Shown: positions 1 through 9,225 of the stretch, in pieces | How the letters are laid out: the number at the start of each line of letters is the position of its first letter | Position numbering within the stretch: position 1 is the stretch's first letter | Assembly (NCBI RefSeq): GCF_026262505.1 | Contig: NC_067203.1 | Coordinates: forward strand, 22,859,411-22,923,410 | DNA length: 64,000 bases | Reading direction: 5' to 3' | Origin: Trichomonas vaginalis G3 | Lineage: Eukaryota; Parabasalia; Trichomonadida; Trichomonadidae | The notes under the pieces: generated by a model | What the model saw: the letters and a program-made list of their open reading frames with translations, nothing else | The model's database searches: none | Told to the model about the DNA's origin: nothing | Position numbers and translations under genes: made by a program

Positions 1-207
1 AATTCTTTGAGATATTGGTCTTAGATTGAATGTAGCGTCATTCTTATATAGAATATATATTCATATCATCGGAAATATGATAAAAAGCATATAATAAATG
101 TCAAAAAAGTGAACAAATAAGCAAAGATATTTTTTAAAAAACAATGAAAAGTAATACTTAAATGAGGAATTCTTTGAGATATTGGTCTTAGATTGAATGT
201 AGCGTCA
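1..207. repeat. Direct repeat of 40 bp (1-40 and 168-207)
   Basis: The same 40 bases, beginning AATTCTTTGAGATATTGG and ending GTAGCGTCA, occur at 1-40 and again at 168-207, with the second copy ending about 50 bases before the ATG at 257. The first copy begins at the window edge, so the repeat may be longer. No difference between copies was seen. The DNA between them is AT-rich and shows no ORF. It could be a duplicated upstream promoter element or the end of a longer dispersed repeat; the window cannot decide. Confidence 0.75.
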
Positions 208-243
208 CAAATTTCACAAATATAATTTACTATACAATTTTAT

Positions 244-250
244 TCATTTT
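244..250 (+). promoter_or_regulatory. Trichomonad-type initiator TCATTTT
   Basis: TCATTTT at 244-250 puts the initiator A (246) 11 bases before the ATG at 257. That fits the T. vaginalis Inr (TCA+1 Py T/A) and the very short 5' UTRs of that organism. It supports 257 as the real start. Confidence 0.55.
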
Positions 251-256
251 TTTAAA

Positions 257-1362
257 ATGGCTGACGACAGTCTGTATCAACTAACTCAACTAGTCAAGCA
301 TAATGATTATTCTTCGGATTCATTAAATCAACTTTATCAATGCATAAGTACAATGACAGAAAGATCAATTGGATGCTTGAATTGGGATAAATTTTTCAAA
401 AAAATCACAGTGACTGATGAAGTTCTTTTACATTTTTTAGCATCCGTTTTAAACATTGAAAAGATATCAGAATGTTTCAAGGATTCTATTTTTTATCACA
501 ATATTAATCTTGAAAAATTCAGTAATTTAACTGAAACAGAACAACAAACAATTTTAAATTCCTACAAAGCGGATAAATTTACATATTACATAATGTGCTC
601 ACAAATTGTAAAATCAAACTGGAACAATTTATCCCAAACTTTAGTTAATATTGCAAATCAATATTTGCCATTTTTAGATGAAGAAAAGCAAATATATATA
701 TTTACTGAAATAACTGGCAATTATCAAAATTTTGAAATTTCAGTTGCAAACTTGTTACTTTTTTATGAAAACAATGAAGAAAAATTAAGCAACTGTTTTA
801 ATTTAACATTGTTCCAGCAAATTTATTCCAAAAATGGAATCGAGCAAATGATATTTTTGCTGCAAATACAATTTGTTGCAATAACACTTCTATCAATTTT
901 TACAATCTCCTTGAAATTGAAGAAATGAATCCATTTGATTTTTTTTATTTCTCAATTCAATATAAAGAGATATTAAATTGCGATGATTTTCCAAAAGTTA
1001 CAGAAGTAATCACAGGTTTAATCTCAGCTTCAAATATTAATGCTATTATGCGAATTTGCCAAAAAATTTTGGATAAAATTACATTTTATAAATGTAATTA
1101 TTGCCATATTACCTCAATATGGAATTTTATCACAAATGCAGCAATAATTCTTCCTGATGAAGATTTATTAATCAAATTATTAAAATTCATAGAAAAAACA
1201 GAAAAAGCAACAGATGAATTATTCGAACCGGAGAATGATTTGGGTTTCTATGAATATTTAAATTCGATTTTCTCAGATATTACATCTGCGAGAAATAAGC
1301 AATTTCTCTTGGAATTTCTAAATACCCATGAAGATGACTTCACTTATGATCAAACATTGTGA
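257..1362 (+). pseudogene. Helical-repeat-like protein gene split by one frameshift
   Basis: Two overlapping reading frames (257-928, 223 aa; 925-1362, 145 aa) look like one gene of about 368 codons. The second frame stays open upstream of its ATG through about 835-925, so a net one-base shift near 830-850 would join them. The first frame ends in an atypical hydrophobic run, as expected after a shift. The product would be mostly alpha-helical, rich in Leu, Asn, Phe and Lys, with no signal peptide. I recognise no family. Its size and composition resemble the 358-aa gene at 60868-61944, and one stretch (about residues 75-105) can be loosely aligned to it. The shift could be real decay or a base-call error in an AT-rich run. 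Confidence 0.5.
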
Positions 1363-2001
1363 GGTCATTTTTGATCAACAAATTAATTGAAATTCCGATC
1401 AAAAAAAATTCACAAATTGGATCAAAAAAATCGAATCTCAAGTTAAAAATAAAAAATTTCTACATTTTTATCAAATTTAGATTTTTTTTTCAAATCATGC
1501 GAATTGATTGAATAATTGCATATTTTATCCCATGCATCTAGAAGTATGTGTAATATTTTTGCTTTCATCAAGAAATTGTCGAATTTGATCTTAATTTTTT
1601 TTGAAAAATATACTTTTAGAAAAAGAAATAGTGATTGAATAGCTGCCCATGCTGTAAAAGGGTTATTTTTACAAGTAAAAAAATTGTTATTTTTCGAGCA
1701 AGTCGAGGCTTTTTTACCATCTTATTTTTGAAAAATTTACGAAAAATTATATCTGAAAAAACACTTCATTTTGATATCTTACAATGATAAAATACCAATG
1801 TTGCTGGGATATAATAGCTACACCTGGACATCTACTACATTAATGCGTATGACAGGTAAAGTTGATTTCAAAGGTATAGCCTGGAAAGATTACAATAAAT
1901 CAACGATAATTCAAAAAAATTTCTTATAAGTTAACATAATAAAAATTTAATTTTTATATTGCTTGTATTATACTTAAGTATATAATATATTTAAATCTTA
2001 G
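1363..2001. other. AT-rich spacer with one short open frame
   Basis: Mostly AT-rich DNA with several TGATCAA-like words near 1370-1430. A 44-codon frame runs from ATG 1798 to TAA 1929 and stays open for about 15 codons upstream. Its composition (Tyr, Trp, Thr, Lys) looks more protein-like than the surroundings, but it matches nothing I recognise. It may be a gene relic. Confidence 0.3.
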
Positions 2002-2241
2002 AATGGTGCTAATGTGAATGAAATTGATTCTAGTGGAAATACGCCTCTTCATGTTGCTGCATCAAACAACTTTCCTGAACTCGCAGAATTGTTTATAAAA
2101 GAAGGATGTAATATTGAAATACAAAATATTTCTAAAATGACAGCTTTAAATGTTGCTGCAATATTTAACTATGCTGAAGTCGCACGTGTTCTCTTAAAAT
2201 ATCATAATAATGGTCAGGCTATTAATATTGTCGTCTGGTAG
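2002..2241 (+). pseudogene. Ankyrin-repeat gene fragment
   Basis: The frame encodes about two ankyrin repeats: an NGANVNEIDSSGNTPLHVAA-type repeat followed by a diverged second one and the start of a third. There is no ATG start; the frame is bounded upstream by TAG and ends after a non-ankyrin tail at 2241. It lacks the N-terminal DUF3447-like part present in the intact ankyrin gene at 42856. The likeliest reading is a truncated relic of a trichomonad ankyrin gene. The repeat identity is clear; that it is non-functional is inferred. Confidence 0.6.
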
Positions 2242-2800
2242 TTTTAGACGGCAATGCCAATCTCAGGATTGGATTGCTTATTAACCAAATTATTTATATA
2301 GTTCATCTTTATTTTTTGTTCACAGTAAATTCTCATTCACCTTTGTCTCTATAATCTGATATTATTGTTTCAACCTTAATAATTGCAATATATTCCCATT
2401 CTTCAATTTATGAGATACATAATAAAACACAATAGTAATAGTATACAAACATCTGGTGTAGTTACATCAATATGTCTAAAAGCAAATTTTTCAGGAATAG
2501 CAAATTATTGAAACATAAACATATTGACACCAATAAGAAAGATTGCAAAAGATATGGAAATTTACAAATTGCCGAAGAAGAGTGCACCTTTAAAGATTTT
2601 TATTAGAGATCTAAACTTAAAATCATATTCTTCATCTCTGTCTCTCAAAATATGAGGTAATTGAAAGGTTTACACGGAAAAAATTTTCAAGTTTAAATGA
2701 AAAAGAAATTGATAAAAAAATTTTGGAAATAACTAGAAAAATTAGATAAAAAAGGTATATTTTAACATATTGATAGAGGTTTTGATGATATGGAGACTTA
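2242..2800. other. AT-rich spacer
   Basis: Lies between the ankyrin relic and the 3' end of the DNAAF11-like gene. No credible ORF, RNA gene or strong repeat was seen. Confidence 0.4.
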
Positions 2801-3820
2801 GACGATGTCAGCTGGTGTCTTATATCTGATAAATGGACTTTTATCGATTTTCTGCATTTTGAGGACCAAATTTCCAGATGTTTCTGAACGGAGAGCTTCA
2901 ACATTGTCTATTGAAACTTCATTTGGCAAAATCAGCTGCAAAACCTTTCCTTTTGCTTCAATTCTGACCCAAGTTGGATTTACGTCAATCTGGATCTGCG
3001 AAGTATCTAAGTATCTATTGATTGCAACGTCTAAAATCAATAAATCCTTCTCATCTTTCCATTTGAAATTCCATTTTCCTTGATTACACTGAATAATCCT
3101 TCCAGAAGCATCAGGACCTGCTGGAGGTGCCTTAACCTTTAAGTTTGTTCCGTATTCATCGTGAGGATCCTTTGGAGGTGGTGGAGAATTCTTCTTCTTA
3201 GTTTCTTCGATGGATTTCCATGTCTCTAGACGTTCTTCTGGTGTGTAATTCTTTGGTTCGTACATGGCAATCTGATCAATCATCTTTTGCTTGAGAACTG
3301 CCAAGTTTCTCTTTGCCAAATTTCGTTCTGATGGTTTAACTTCAGCACCATCAAATACTTCTAGCTGAGGAAGTGTACCAATGACGAAATCTCTGTATCC
3401 TTCGAACTTATCGCATGGGTTACCGATCAAATAAAGTTCTTTAAGATTATAATTTCCTTGTAACGATTTAACTGAAGTAATATCAACGATAAAGTTGCAT
3501 GTTAGATCGAGTTTGTTGAGTTTTTCGCATCCTTCAAGTCCTTCAACAATCTCAATGTTATTTAATGCGAGATTCAAATATTCAAGTTGTGTTAATTTGC
3601 TTAAGTATTCGATTTTTGGAATGTAGTTGTTCTGTAAGTAAATAATTTTGAGCTTTGGACAATTTACTTCAAGTACATTTGTTAATCCGAAAATTTCATC
3701 TTGATGCATTGCGACTTCTTCCAAAGTATAAAGGACGCCATCATTGTGTTCGGCTCGCTTTCTAACTTTCTCAACAGTAAGTTTCTCCTGCTTTGGTAAT
3801 TGGACTGGATTCTCAGTCAT
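2798..3820 (-). CDS. LRR plus CS-domain protein, DNAAF11/LRRC6-like dynein assembly factor
   Basis: A 340-aa protein. The start is taken as the ATG at 3820 because the 67 codons upstream in frame are unlike any DNAAF11 N-terminus. Near residues 20-42 it has the family block RAEHNDGVLYTLEEVAMHQ. SDS22-type leucine-rich repeats follow at about 57-135 (LKIIYLQNN, LEYLNLALNNIE, LNKLDLTCNFI, LKELYLIGNPC), then an LRR cap at about 135-165 with the GNPC, YRDFVIGTLPQL and PSER signatures. A CS/p23-like domain covers about 245-330, with a DVAINRYLDTS block matching the vertebrate LDLAVYRYMDTS block. In animals DNAAF11 (LRRC6, TilB) helps preassemble axonemal dynein arms in the cytoplasm. The organism is flagellate, so the same role is likely here. 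The central acidic coiled region of the human protein is much shorter. Confidence 0.88.
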   Translation of the reverse strand: MTENPVQLPKQEKLTVEKVRKRAEHNDGVLYTLEEVAMHQDEIFGLTNVLEVNCPKLKIIYLQNNYIPKIEYLSKLTQLEYLNLALNNIEIVEGLEGCEKLNKLDLTCNFIVDITSVKSLQGNYNLKELYLIGNPCDKFEGYRDFVIGTLPQLEVFDGAEVKPSERNLAKRNLAVLKQKMIDQIAMYEPKNYTPEERLETWKSIEETKKKNSPPPPKDPHDEYGTNLKVKAPPAGPDASGRIIQCNQGKWNFKWKDEKDLLILDVAINRYLDTSQIQIDVNPTWVRIEAKGKVLQLILPNEVSIDNVEALRSETSGNLVLKMQKIDKSPFIRYKTPADIV

Positions 3821-4400
3821 TTTTAGAATTAAATAACGTTCTATAAGTGGTCGCGCAGCTATTGATACTTTTAGGAAGAAAATGAAATTAGAATTTATTT
3901 TGATTCTAATTTTACCGCAATATCCTAGCAGAAATTCAGTTCCAATCCCAGAATTATAAATTTCAAATTTCGAATTAGAAAAGTCTAATAGGAGTACGTA
4001 TCTTCCATTAATAATACTCATAGAATATTCGTAGAATTTTGGTTAGTTTTATAAGAATACTTTAGAATTTATAGGAATTTCTGAATTTCACAGACTTGAT
4101 ATATGGCAACACTTCAGATGATCACCTTCAAAGTGTTAACTAGAATGGCAGTTACAATGTTCCGAAAACTATAAACTTTTTATTTCGATATATTTAAATG
4201 GTAATAGAATCCATTAATTTGGCTAAAATGAGCTTGCAAAAACGATATTGAAAAGGAAAATAAATGAAATAAAAGAGATAAATAACAACTTGACACTGTG
4301 TCAGGATTTTTATTTTTTGAGAGGTGTTTTTTAAAAATTGAATTGAAAAATGGTCACAAAATTATTGGAAATTTTAAAAAATCCGAATCTTTTATATAGT
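3821..4400. other. Spacer between two minus-strand genes
   Basis: Holds the upstream region of the DNAAF11-like gene and the 3' flank of the protease gene. An open frame in line with the DNAAF11 ORF extends to 4021 but looks non-coding. Nothing else was seen. Confidence 0.4.
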
Positions 4401-5318
4401 TTATTTGTCTGTTGGGATGCAAGCCATTGTAGCTTCACCGCACTGGTTGTTCTTGTCCTTGATCATGCGGATGTAGCCCTTTTCACCCCAAGATGTGCCC
4501 CAGGAGTTACGAACGATCCAGTAGTTCTTGGAACCTTCTGTGCCGTAGCCAACGCAGCCAACACCGTGGTCGAGGTTGTAAGAGGAGCAAGCGGATTCAT
4601 CATAGATGCCAGAGGAGTAAAGCTGGAATGACCAAGCAGAAGCATCGATAGCGATAGCAGCTGGGCCGAGGGTGGAAACCTTTGTAGCAAGATCCTTCTC
4701 ATCGCCTTCAACAACGTTAACGTAGCCTGTAACCTTTGATGTGCCCTTAGCAGCAGAGAACTTGCAGGAGCCATCCTGAGCTGTGTATGGGTAGTCAGCT
4801 TCTGTCATGAACTTGCCGCCCTGGTGCTTGACAACATAGTCGTAAGCAGCATCCATGAGACCACCATTGCAGCCATAGCATGTTGTAACGCAGTCAACAA
4901 GGTTCTGTTCAGAGAGGGATTGGAGGGTGCCTGTTGTGATAGCATACTGGGATTCCTGAGCCTGGATTGTAGAGAAAGCCCAGCAGGAGCCGCACTGGCC
5001 CTGATCCTTGATGCCGTTGACGACATTATGCTTACGCCAGTCGCAATCATCATTAGCGATAGCGTTGGACTTGACAGCCTTGTGCTCGGCCTTGTTCATG
5101 CGGAAACCAAGGAGGGACTTGTATTCAGCTGGTGTAAGGTGGGCGAGCTTGTTAAGAGCGACTGTGAAGCCGAGGTTAGCACGGTTGTGCTCCTGGACAA
5201 GGCGCTTGTTGGAGAGCCAGATGCCAAGGCGTGTCTGGTACTCTTCGCCTGTGAACATGTTGCCTGTCTCGCGCATCCAGCTGAGGAAGGCTTTCTGCTC
5301 ATGTTGTTGAACGAACAT
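4401..5318 (-). CDS. Papain-family (C1A) cathepsin L-like cysteine protease
   Basis: A 305-aa proenzyme of clan CA family C1. Residues about 8-70 form an I29-type inhibitory propeptide (FLSWMRETGN, VALNKLAHLTPAEYKSLLG). The mature enzyme begins near 90. It shows the oxyanion Gln106 and catalytic Cys112 in DQGQCGSCWAFS, CNGG at about 150, catalytic His251 in NLDHGVGCVGYG and Asn271 in RNSWGTSWGEKGYIRM, so all catalytic residues are present. The sequence is very close to secreted and lysosomal proteases of T. vaginalis. The ORF itself has no signal peptide. A hydrophobic start, MSRILVLFLQ, lies just upstream (ATG at 5347) in another frame. Either a one-base shift separated signal and enzyme, or secretion does not use that peptide. 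The gene is more GC-rich than its flanks, as expected for a highly expressed gene. Confidence 0.95.
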   Translation of the reverse strand: MFVQQHEQKAFLSWMRETGNMFTGEEYQTRLGIWLSNKRLVQEHNRANLGFTVALNKLAHLTPAEYKSLLGFRMNKAEHKAVKSNAIANDDCDWRKHNVVNGIKDQGQCGSCWAFSTIQAQESQYAITTGTLQSLSEQNLVDCVTTCYGCNGGLMDAAYDYVVKHQGGKFMTEADYPYTAQDGSCKFSAAKGTSKVTGYVNVVEGDEKDLATKVSTLGPAAIAIDASAWSFQLYSSGIYDESACSSYNLDHGVGCVGYGTEGSKNYWIVRNSWGTSWGEKGYIRMIKDKNNQCGEATMACIPTDK

Positions 5319-6183
5319 TGCAAGAAAAGAACTAAAATTCTTGACATTTCAAAATTCTCCTGCTGCAGTTCACAATTGAATACTTGAGTTCACAAATATT
5401 TTTATCATGTAATGTATAAAATGTTATAAAAGTTAGAATAAACCCAACGATATTAGAATTAATCTTATTTTTCACAAAATTGAGAGAGATAAGGTTTTGA
5501 GATCTATTCGGTTCTGACCATTTTTTGCTATCCATGATAAACAGATGTACTATTTTTGTATATTCTTTTGTGCCGATTTTTGTTAAGACCAAACATAAAT
5601 TGTCAAAAAAAATTGAATTGGCAGTTGAGAGATGAGATCACCATCGATCCGACGAAACCAAATTGATATTGGGGATTAAATAACGCAAAAATACTAAGCT
5701 GGATTCCAAATAAAGAAGAAAAGATACTCTTGCAAATAAAAGCTTTGTAATAACTAAGTTTTCATAATATCTAAAATTCAAACTAAAATTTATTGCAAAT
5801 AAGAGATTAAGGATGTTTGAAATAGCATATTCATCAAATAAGACTTGAATATAAATATAATTAATTTAATTTTCTTTTGATGAAGGATCTTATCTATAGC
5901 AATATTTATTAGAGCATTGCATATTGAAGATCCTCAAAGTACAAACTCTCCAATTTTAATATTTATTGGATTTTGTGTTTGTTCAGATTATAAGTTGTCT
6001 TTGCTTATATCACTTTTGTGAGTATAAAAATCTTTATTCAAGCCTGAGGTAACTTGCATTTTAGTAAGAGGAAATCTGAATTTCATTCCCAATAAAATTA
6101 TGTCAACTCTGAAAACTAACATAACAAATAAGCAACTGACCTGGTTTTAAGATTGTCTGGTTTGAAAATGATTTATCTCATCA
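5319..6183. other. Divergent spacer between protease and Gly-rich gene 1
   Basis: AT-rich. Apart from the out-of-frame hydrophobic peptide at the protease end (5318-5347), no coding signal was seen. The part before 6184 resembles loosely the DNA before Gly-rich gene 3 (around 6080-6130 and 9110-9170), consistent with tandem duplication. Confidence 0.4.
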
Positions 6184-7206
6184 ATGGCAGAATCATGTCA
6201 AATATACTCTAATCCTAATATTGGTGTCATTAATATTGCTAAAAATGATAGAAAGCTCTCCTGTTTCATATTTCAAGGTGTCAACAATGGAATTTATAAA
6301 ACAAAATTTCAAAGAGGAAAATATCGAGTTGAGCTTTGGGGAGCAAGCGCAGGAAATACAGTTGGCTCCGAATACAATTATCCTGGAGGTAAAGGTGGAT
6401 ATACTAGAGGTGATATTGAGCTGAGAGAAGAAACCTTCTTTACCTTTTATGTCGGAACGAAAGGAGGTAATACTGTTGCAGGATCATCGGCAGCAGGAAC
6501 TGCAGGATTCAATGGCGGCTCTTCTGGTGCAAGGGATATAATACAAGGAGATAACCCATCTGCCGGATCAGGAGGATCCACTGATATGAGATTTAGAAAA
6601 AGTGCCACATACAATCCCACCGTTTATGATCGAATCATGGTAGCAGGCGGCGGTGGAAGCAGCGGTTCTTATATATATGCCGGCCTCGGTGGCCATGGTG
6701 GCGGAATTAAAGGTACACAAGGACAAGTTTCATCTGGCTCACCCCTTCCCTTAACTTCTAGGGCAACTCAGACTTCTGGTAACCAAATTTTCCAAGGAGG
6801 AAAAGGTCAGGAGTCTGCTTGTGCTGCAGGAAGTGGGGGAGGAGGGTACTATGGTGGGTTTGGCGGAGTTATTTCATCAAACTTGCAAATGAGCTCGGGT
6901 GGGAGCGGGGGTAGTTCTTTTATTAGTGGTCATCCTAGCTGCTTTGCAATGGATGCTCATGGAAGAGCACTCCAAACTAGTATCCATCCTTCTGGATTAT
7001 TCTTTGAAAATACTGTTACAATTCAAGGAAATTCTGAAATTCCGTCCCCCAATACAATCAATGGTGTTGAGGATTTTGGGCATGTGGGAAATGGTTTTGC
7101 CCGAATTACTTTTCTGAGCTCTATTTATTCGAAATCTTGTAGCTTTTCTGTTTTTAGTTTAAGGCAATTTCTCTTCATCTTTGAATTTATATTGATATCT
7201 GAGTAA
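6184..7206 (+). CDS. Gly-rich protein 1 (ALK/LTK glycine-rich domain type)
   Basis: A 340-aa protein. The N-terminal 30 residues carry two cysteines and lead into FQGVNNGIYKT and KYRVELWGASAGN, the start of a Gly_rich (PF12810-like) fold. Gly-rich blocks follow to about residue 310: YPGGKGGYTRG, GSGGSTDMR, AGGGGSSGSY, SGGGGYYGGFGG and SGGSGGSSFISGH. The C-terminus is hydrophobic and ends FEFILISE. No N-terminal signal peptide is visible, so localisation is unclear; the hydrophobic tail could be a tail anchor. It is the first of three tandem paralogs (6184, 7734, 9226) that share all blocks. Such proteins are multi-copy in T. vaginalis and their function is unknown to me. Confidence 0.8.
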   Translation: MAESCQIYSNPNIGVINIAKNDRKLSCFIFQGVNNGIYKTKFQRGKYRVELWGASAGNTVGSEYNYPGGKGGYTRGDIELREETFFTFYVGTKGGNTVAGSSAAGTAGFNGGSSGARDIIQGDNPSAGSGGSTDMRFRKSATYNPTVYDRIMVAGGGGSSGSYIYAGLGGHGGGIKGTQGQVSSGSPLPLTSRATQTSGNQIFQGGKGQESACAAGSGGGGYYGGFGGVISSNLQMSSGGSGGSSFISGHPSCFAMDAHGRALQTSIHPSGLFFENTVTIQGNSEIPSPNTINGVEDFGHVGNGFARITFLSSIYSKSCSFSVFSLRQFLFIFEFILISE

Positions 7207-7733
7207 ATGATCCTAATTCAAGTTGTATTTTGATATCTATGAAATCATTCTTTGAGATCTTTTAAGACTTATGGCTTTTTATTCTTCTGGCCTTGCATTG
7301 ATGAGATATTTACGATGACATCGTAAACTATTATAGAGTTTGTGAATTTCTGTTTATATACAAAAAGTATTGATAATTTGAATATCAAATGAGCTAACTT
7401 GATGAAAGGTATATCAATTTCTCTCACTCCTTGAATTCGTTTTCATCAATTAATAAAGCTACATAATTCATGATATTTTTGTTCAATTTGTGATTAATTG
7501 AATATTCAAAAATGGATCTTTGAAGAGAATTAACTGATATTCATGCTTATTTATTTGTTTACAACGATGAGATACCTCTTCATTTCTTATTGCCACTATA
7601 GGCCTCTTTGAATATTTCGAATTTACATGTTTTTCTTTCGAAACTGTGTCTTTTATTCAAATATTATGTCAAAGTATAAAAACTAAAACAGAACTGATGT
7701 TTCTAATTGATTTGTTGATACAACATCTCAAAT
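7207..7733. other. Spacer with the 3' scar of a lost Gly-rich copy
   Basis: At about 7412-7480 the sequence matches the end of Gly-rich gene 2 and its 3' flank (about 8709-8780). Both contain a CTTGAATTC(G/A)TTTTCATCA stretch, a TAA and then ATTCATGATATT(T/C)TTG. It encodes only the last residues (LEF-V/I-FI) before a stop. Gene 1 has its own different 3' end, so this is a remnant of a further copy that was deleted. Confidence 0.6.
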
Positions 7734-8756
7734 ATGAAAGAATCGTGTTTAGAATACTCTGATCCTAGCAATGATACCATTTATGTAGCCAAATTTGATA
7801 AAAAGCGTTTATGTTTCACATTTCAAGGTGTTAACAATGGAATTTATAAAACATTATTCCTAAGTGGAAAATATCGAGTTGAGCTATGGGGAGCAAGTGC
7901 TGGAGATACAATTGGCCCTGGATACAATTATCCCGGTGGCAAAGGTGGATATACTAGAGGTGAGATTGAGTTGAGACAAGAAACCTTCTTTACTTTTTAT
8001 GTTGGATCGAAAGGAGGTAACACTGCTGTAGGATCATCGGCTGTTGGAATTGCAGGGTTTAATGGAGGGTCTATTGAAGCATATGATACCAGCCATGGAG
8101 ATAGTCCTTCTGCTGGATCAGGAGGATCCACTGATATAAGATTTAGAAAAAATTCTTCACACAACCCCACCATTTATGATCGAATCATGGTAGCAGGTGG
8201 TGGTGGGAGCAGTGGTAGTTATGTTCGTGCTGGTCTTGGTGGCCACGGGGGTGGAATCAATGGGACATTTGGAAATATATCATCTGATTCACCTCTTCCT
8301 TTGGTCAAAGGTGCAACACAAACAACCGGAAATCAAATTCTCCAAGGAGGAAAAGGACAAGATGGAGCTTCTGCAAGTGGGAGCGGAGGTGGAGGATATT
8401 ATGGTGGACTAGGTGGTGCTATTTTTTATCCTGATGAATATACGTCAGGAGGGAGTGGAGGAAGTTCTTATATAAGTGGTCATCCAGGTTGTGTTGCAAT
8501 GGATGATCAAGGAAGAGCATTGGGAACTAGCATACACCCTTCTGGTTTGTTCTTCAAAAATACGTTCACAATTCAAGGGAACTCTGAAATGCCTGCCTCG
8601 AACGTGATTGATGGTTTTGAAGAACTGGGACATGTCGGAAACGGTTTCGTTCGTATTACTATATTGAGTGATTTGAATAAGTGCTCTTGCAATACAATAG
8701 TATATAACATACGTCTATTTCTATCCCTTCTTGAATTCATTTTCATCAGTGAATAA
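7734..8756 (+). CDS. Gly-rich protein 2
   Basis: A 340-aa paralog of the 6184 gene, colinear without gaps and sharing the FQGVNNGIYKT, KYRVELWGASAG, YPGGKGGYTRG, GSGGSTDIR and SGGSGGSSYISGH blocks. It differs mainly in the region around residues 115-130 and 185-205, where the loops vary among the three copies. The tail is again hydrophobic and ends LEFIFISE. It sits 527 bases after copy 1 and 469 bases before copy 3 on the same strand. Nothing in it shows a catalytic site. Confidence 0.8.
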   Translation: MKESCLEYSDPSNDTIYVAKFDKKRLCFTFQGVNNGIYKTLFLSGKYRVELWGASAGDTIGPGYNYPGGKGGYTRGEIELRQETFFTFYVGSKGGNTAVGSSAVGIAGFNGGSIEAYDTSHGDSPSAGSGGSTDIRFRKNSSHNPTIYDRIMVAGGGGSSGSYVRAGLGGHGGGINGTFGNISSDSPLPLVKGATQTTGNQILQGGKGQDGASASGSGGGGYYGGLGGAIFYPDEYTSGGSGGSSYISGHPGCVAMDDQGRALGTSIHPSGLFFKNTFTIQGNSEMPASNVIDGFEELGHVGNGFVRITILSDLNKCSCNTIVYNIRLFLSLLEFIFISE

Positions 8757-9225
8757 AACTGCATTATTCATGATATTCTTGATCATTTCGAAAAAATCTC
8801 AATATCTTTAACAAAACATATGGTTATTGAGAACACACTGATTGTTATAATGAAATACTTTCCTCTTTTAATGTAGATAGACAACTAAAATATTTAATAT
8901 CTTGAAGAAGTCCATCATTTTTGAAATAAAAGATGCATAAAGTCTAAGAATTGGCACATTATTACTTTGAAATATTAGGATATTAGATTAAAAAAAGATT
9001 TTCTTTCGGGATTGAGTGTTTTAGTCGAGTTTATAAACTGTTTTTGCGTCTTTTATACTATTGAGTATATAAGTCAAATTATGAACTGATGTGACACGTA
9101 TTTTATAAGAATGAAATTTTGAATTTTATTCTCAGTGCATTTAATTCAATTCTTGAAACTAGTATAAGAAATGAATAGCATAATCCTTTTATTGATTGCC
9201 TGATTTATTAATGAATACATAAAAT
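8757..9225. other. Spacer between Gly-rich genes 2 and 3
   Basis: AT-rich, with the gene 2 3' flank (ATTCATGATATTCTTG near 8764) that is repeated in the scar at 7460. No further gene seen. Confidence 0.4.

Noticed and set aside
5096-5347. The 83-codon minus-strand frame starting MSRILVLFLQ as a separate gene
   Set aside because: After ten residues it is only the shifted frame of the protease gene; it is used here only as a possible lost signal peptide.
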